Shown here: one piece after another, positions 32,121-32,162 of the stretch
Layout: the number at the start of each line of letters is the position of its first letter
How positions within the stretch are numbered: position 1 is the first letter of the stretch
From: Hydrogenophaga sp. A37
GTDB lineage: Bacteria; Pseudomonadota; Gammaproteobacteria; Burkholderiales; Burkholderiaceae_C
DNA: 32,162 bases
NCBI RefSeq assembly: GCF_002001205.1
Contig: NZ_MUNZ01000151.1
Span: 1 to 32,162, forward strand
Direction: 5' to 3'
Program-made: the position numbers and the translations under genes
The notes under the pieces: generated by a model
Database searches by the model: none
What the model was told of the DNA's origin: nothing
What the model saw: only the letters and a program-made list of their open reading frames with translations

Positions 32121-32162
32121 ATGATCGTTGCCATGGTCCCATTTCACCCCCTCCTTCTCGCC
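32121..32162 (+). CDS. Possible start of an unrecognised gene, cut by the window end
   Basis: An ATG at 32121 follows AGAGG by 7 bases, a good ribosome binding site. The frame is open to the end of the window: MIVAMVPFHPLLLA. Fourteen residues are not enough to identify a product. A second in-frame ATG lies at 32133. If real, the gene would be divergent from the FbpC-type gene and share the FNR-like site. This is an inference from the start signals alone. Confidence 0.3.
   Translation, partial: MIVAMVPFHPLLLA

Noticed and set aside
1..32162. tRNA, rRNA, insertion sequence or prophage
   Set aside because: No cloverleaf, rRNA-like segment, transposase, integrase or phage structural protein was recognised on reading; a covariance-model search would settle small RNAs.

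Overview
The window is 32 kb of GC-rich chromosomal DNA packed with genes, most of them housekeeping. The gene set and order (hemL, a thiD-like kinase, rubredoxin, then pilG-pilH-pilI-pilJ-chpA; dusB-fis-purH; yqgE-ruvX-pyrR-pyrB-pyrC'), the protein sequences and the dispersed GC-rich palindromes all suggest a betaproteobacterium of the order Burkholderiales. Family Comamonadaceae (Hydrogenophaga, Acidovorax or relatives) is most likely. This placement comes from recollection of gene order and protein style, not from a search. No prophage, integrase, insertion sequence, CRISPR array, rRNA or tRNA was seen.

Layout. 1-163: start of a MobA-like nucleotidyltransferase on the minus strand. 235-2106: ychF and a pseudouridine-synthase homologue that lacks the catalytic aspartate. 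2091-3834: an MFS exporter and a YqaA-like membrane protein, minus strand. 3935-6851: dusB-fis-purH, followed by a UUCG-tetraloop terminator. 6939-9229: hemL and a ThiD-family kinase, minus strand. 9359-19462: rubredoxin and the Pil-Chp chemosensory cluster that controls twitching motility, ending in a 2042-residue CheA-type hybrid kinase and a strong terminator. 19511-20998: DNA photolyase, minus strand. 21061-26908: a tightly overlapped row of yqgE, ruvX, pyrR, pyrB, hisC, pyrC' and a plsC-like acyltransferase. 27078-27722: a glutathione S-transferase, minus strand. 27832-30873: a probable copper-handling group (DUF2946, PCu(A)C chaperone, DUF2946, PepSY membrane protein). 30908-32035: an FbpC-type ABC ATPase, minus strand, behind a promoter region with FNR-like and Fur-like sites. 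A possible new gene starts at 32121.

How the genes work together. PilG and PilH are single-domain response regulators, PilI is a CheW adaptor, PilJ is the membrane receptor and ChpA is the kinase; no methyltransferase or methylesterase lies beside them. PyrR, PyrB and the non-catalytic PyrC' fit a Pseudomonas-type aspartate transcarbamoylase unit, but a hisC gene sits between pyrB and pyrC'. The copper group pairs a chaperone with an intact HX10MX21HXM site and a Met/His tail with two small membrane-anchored CxxC proteins. The TonB receptor that I would expect beside them is missing.

No wholly new multi-gene system is evident. The items most worth following are the catalytically dead pseudouridine synthase, the copper group, the composite FNR/Fur promoter, the apparently leaderless starts, and a palindromic repeat family found at three operon junctions, one of which carries a 22-codon reading frame overlapping both neighbours. 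No gene-free stretch exceeds 300 bases; the longest are 28225-28434 and 26909-27077.
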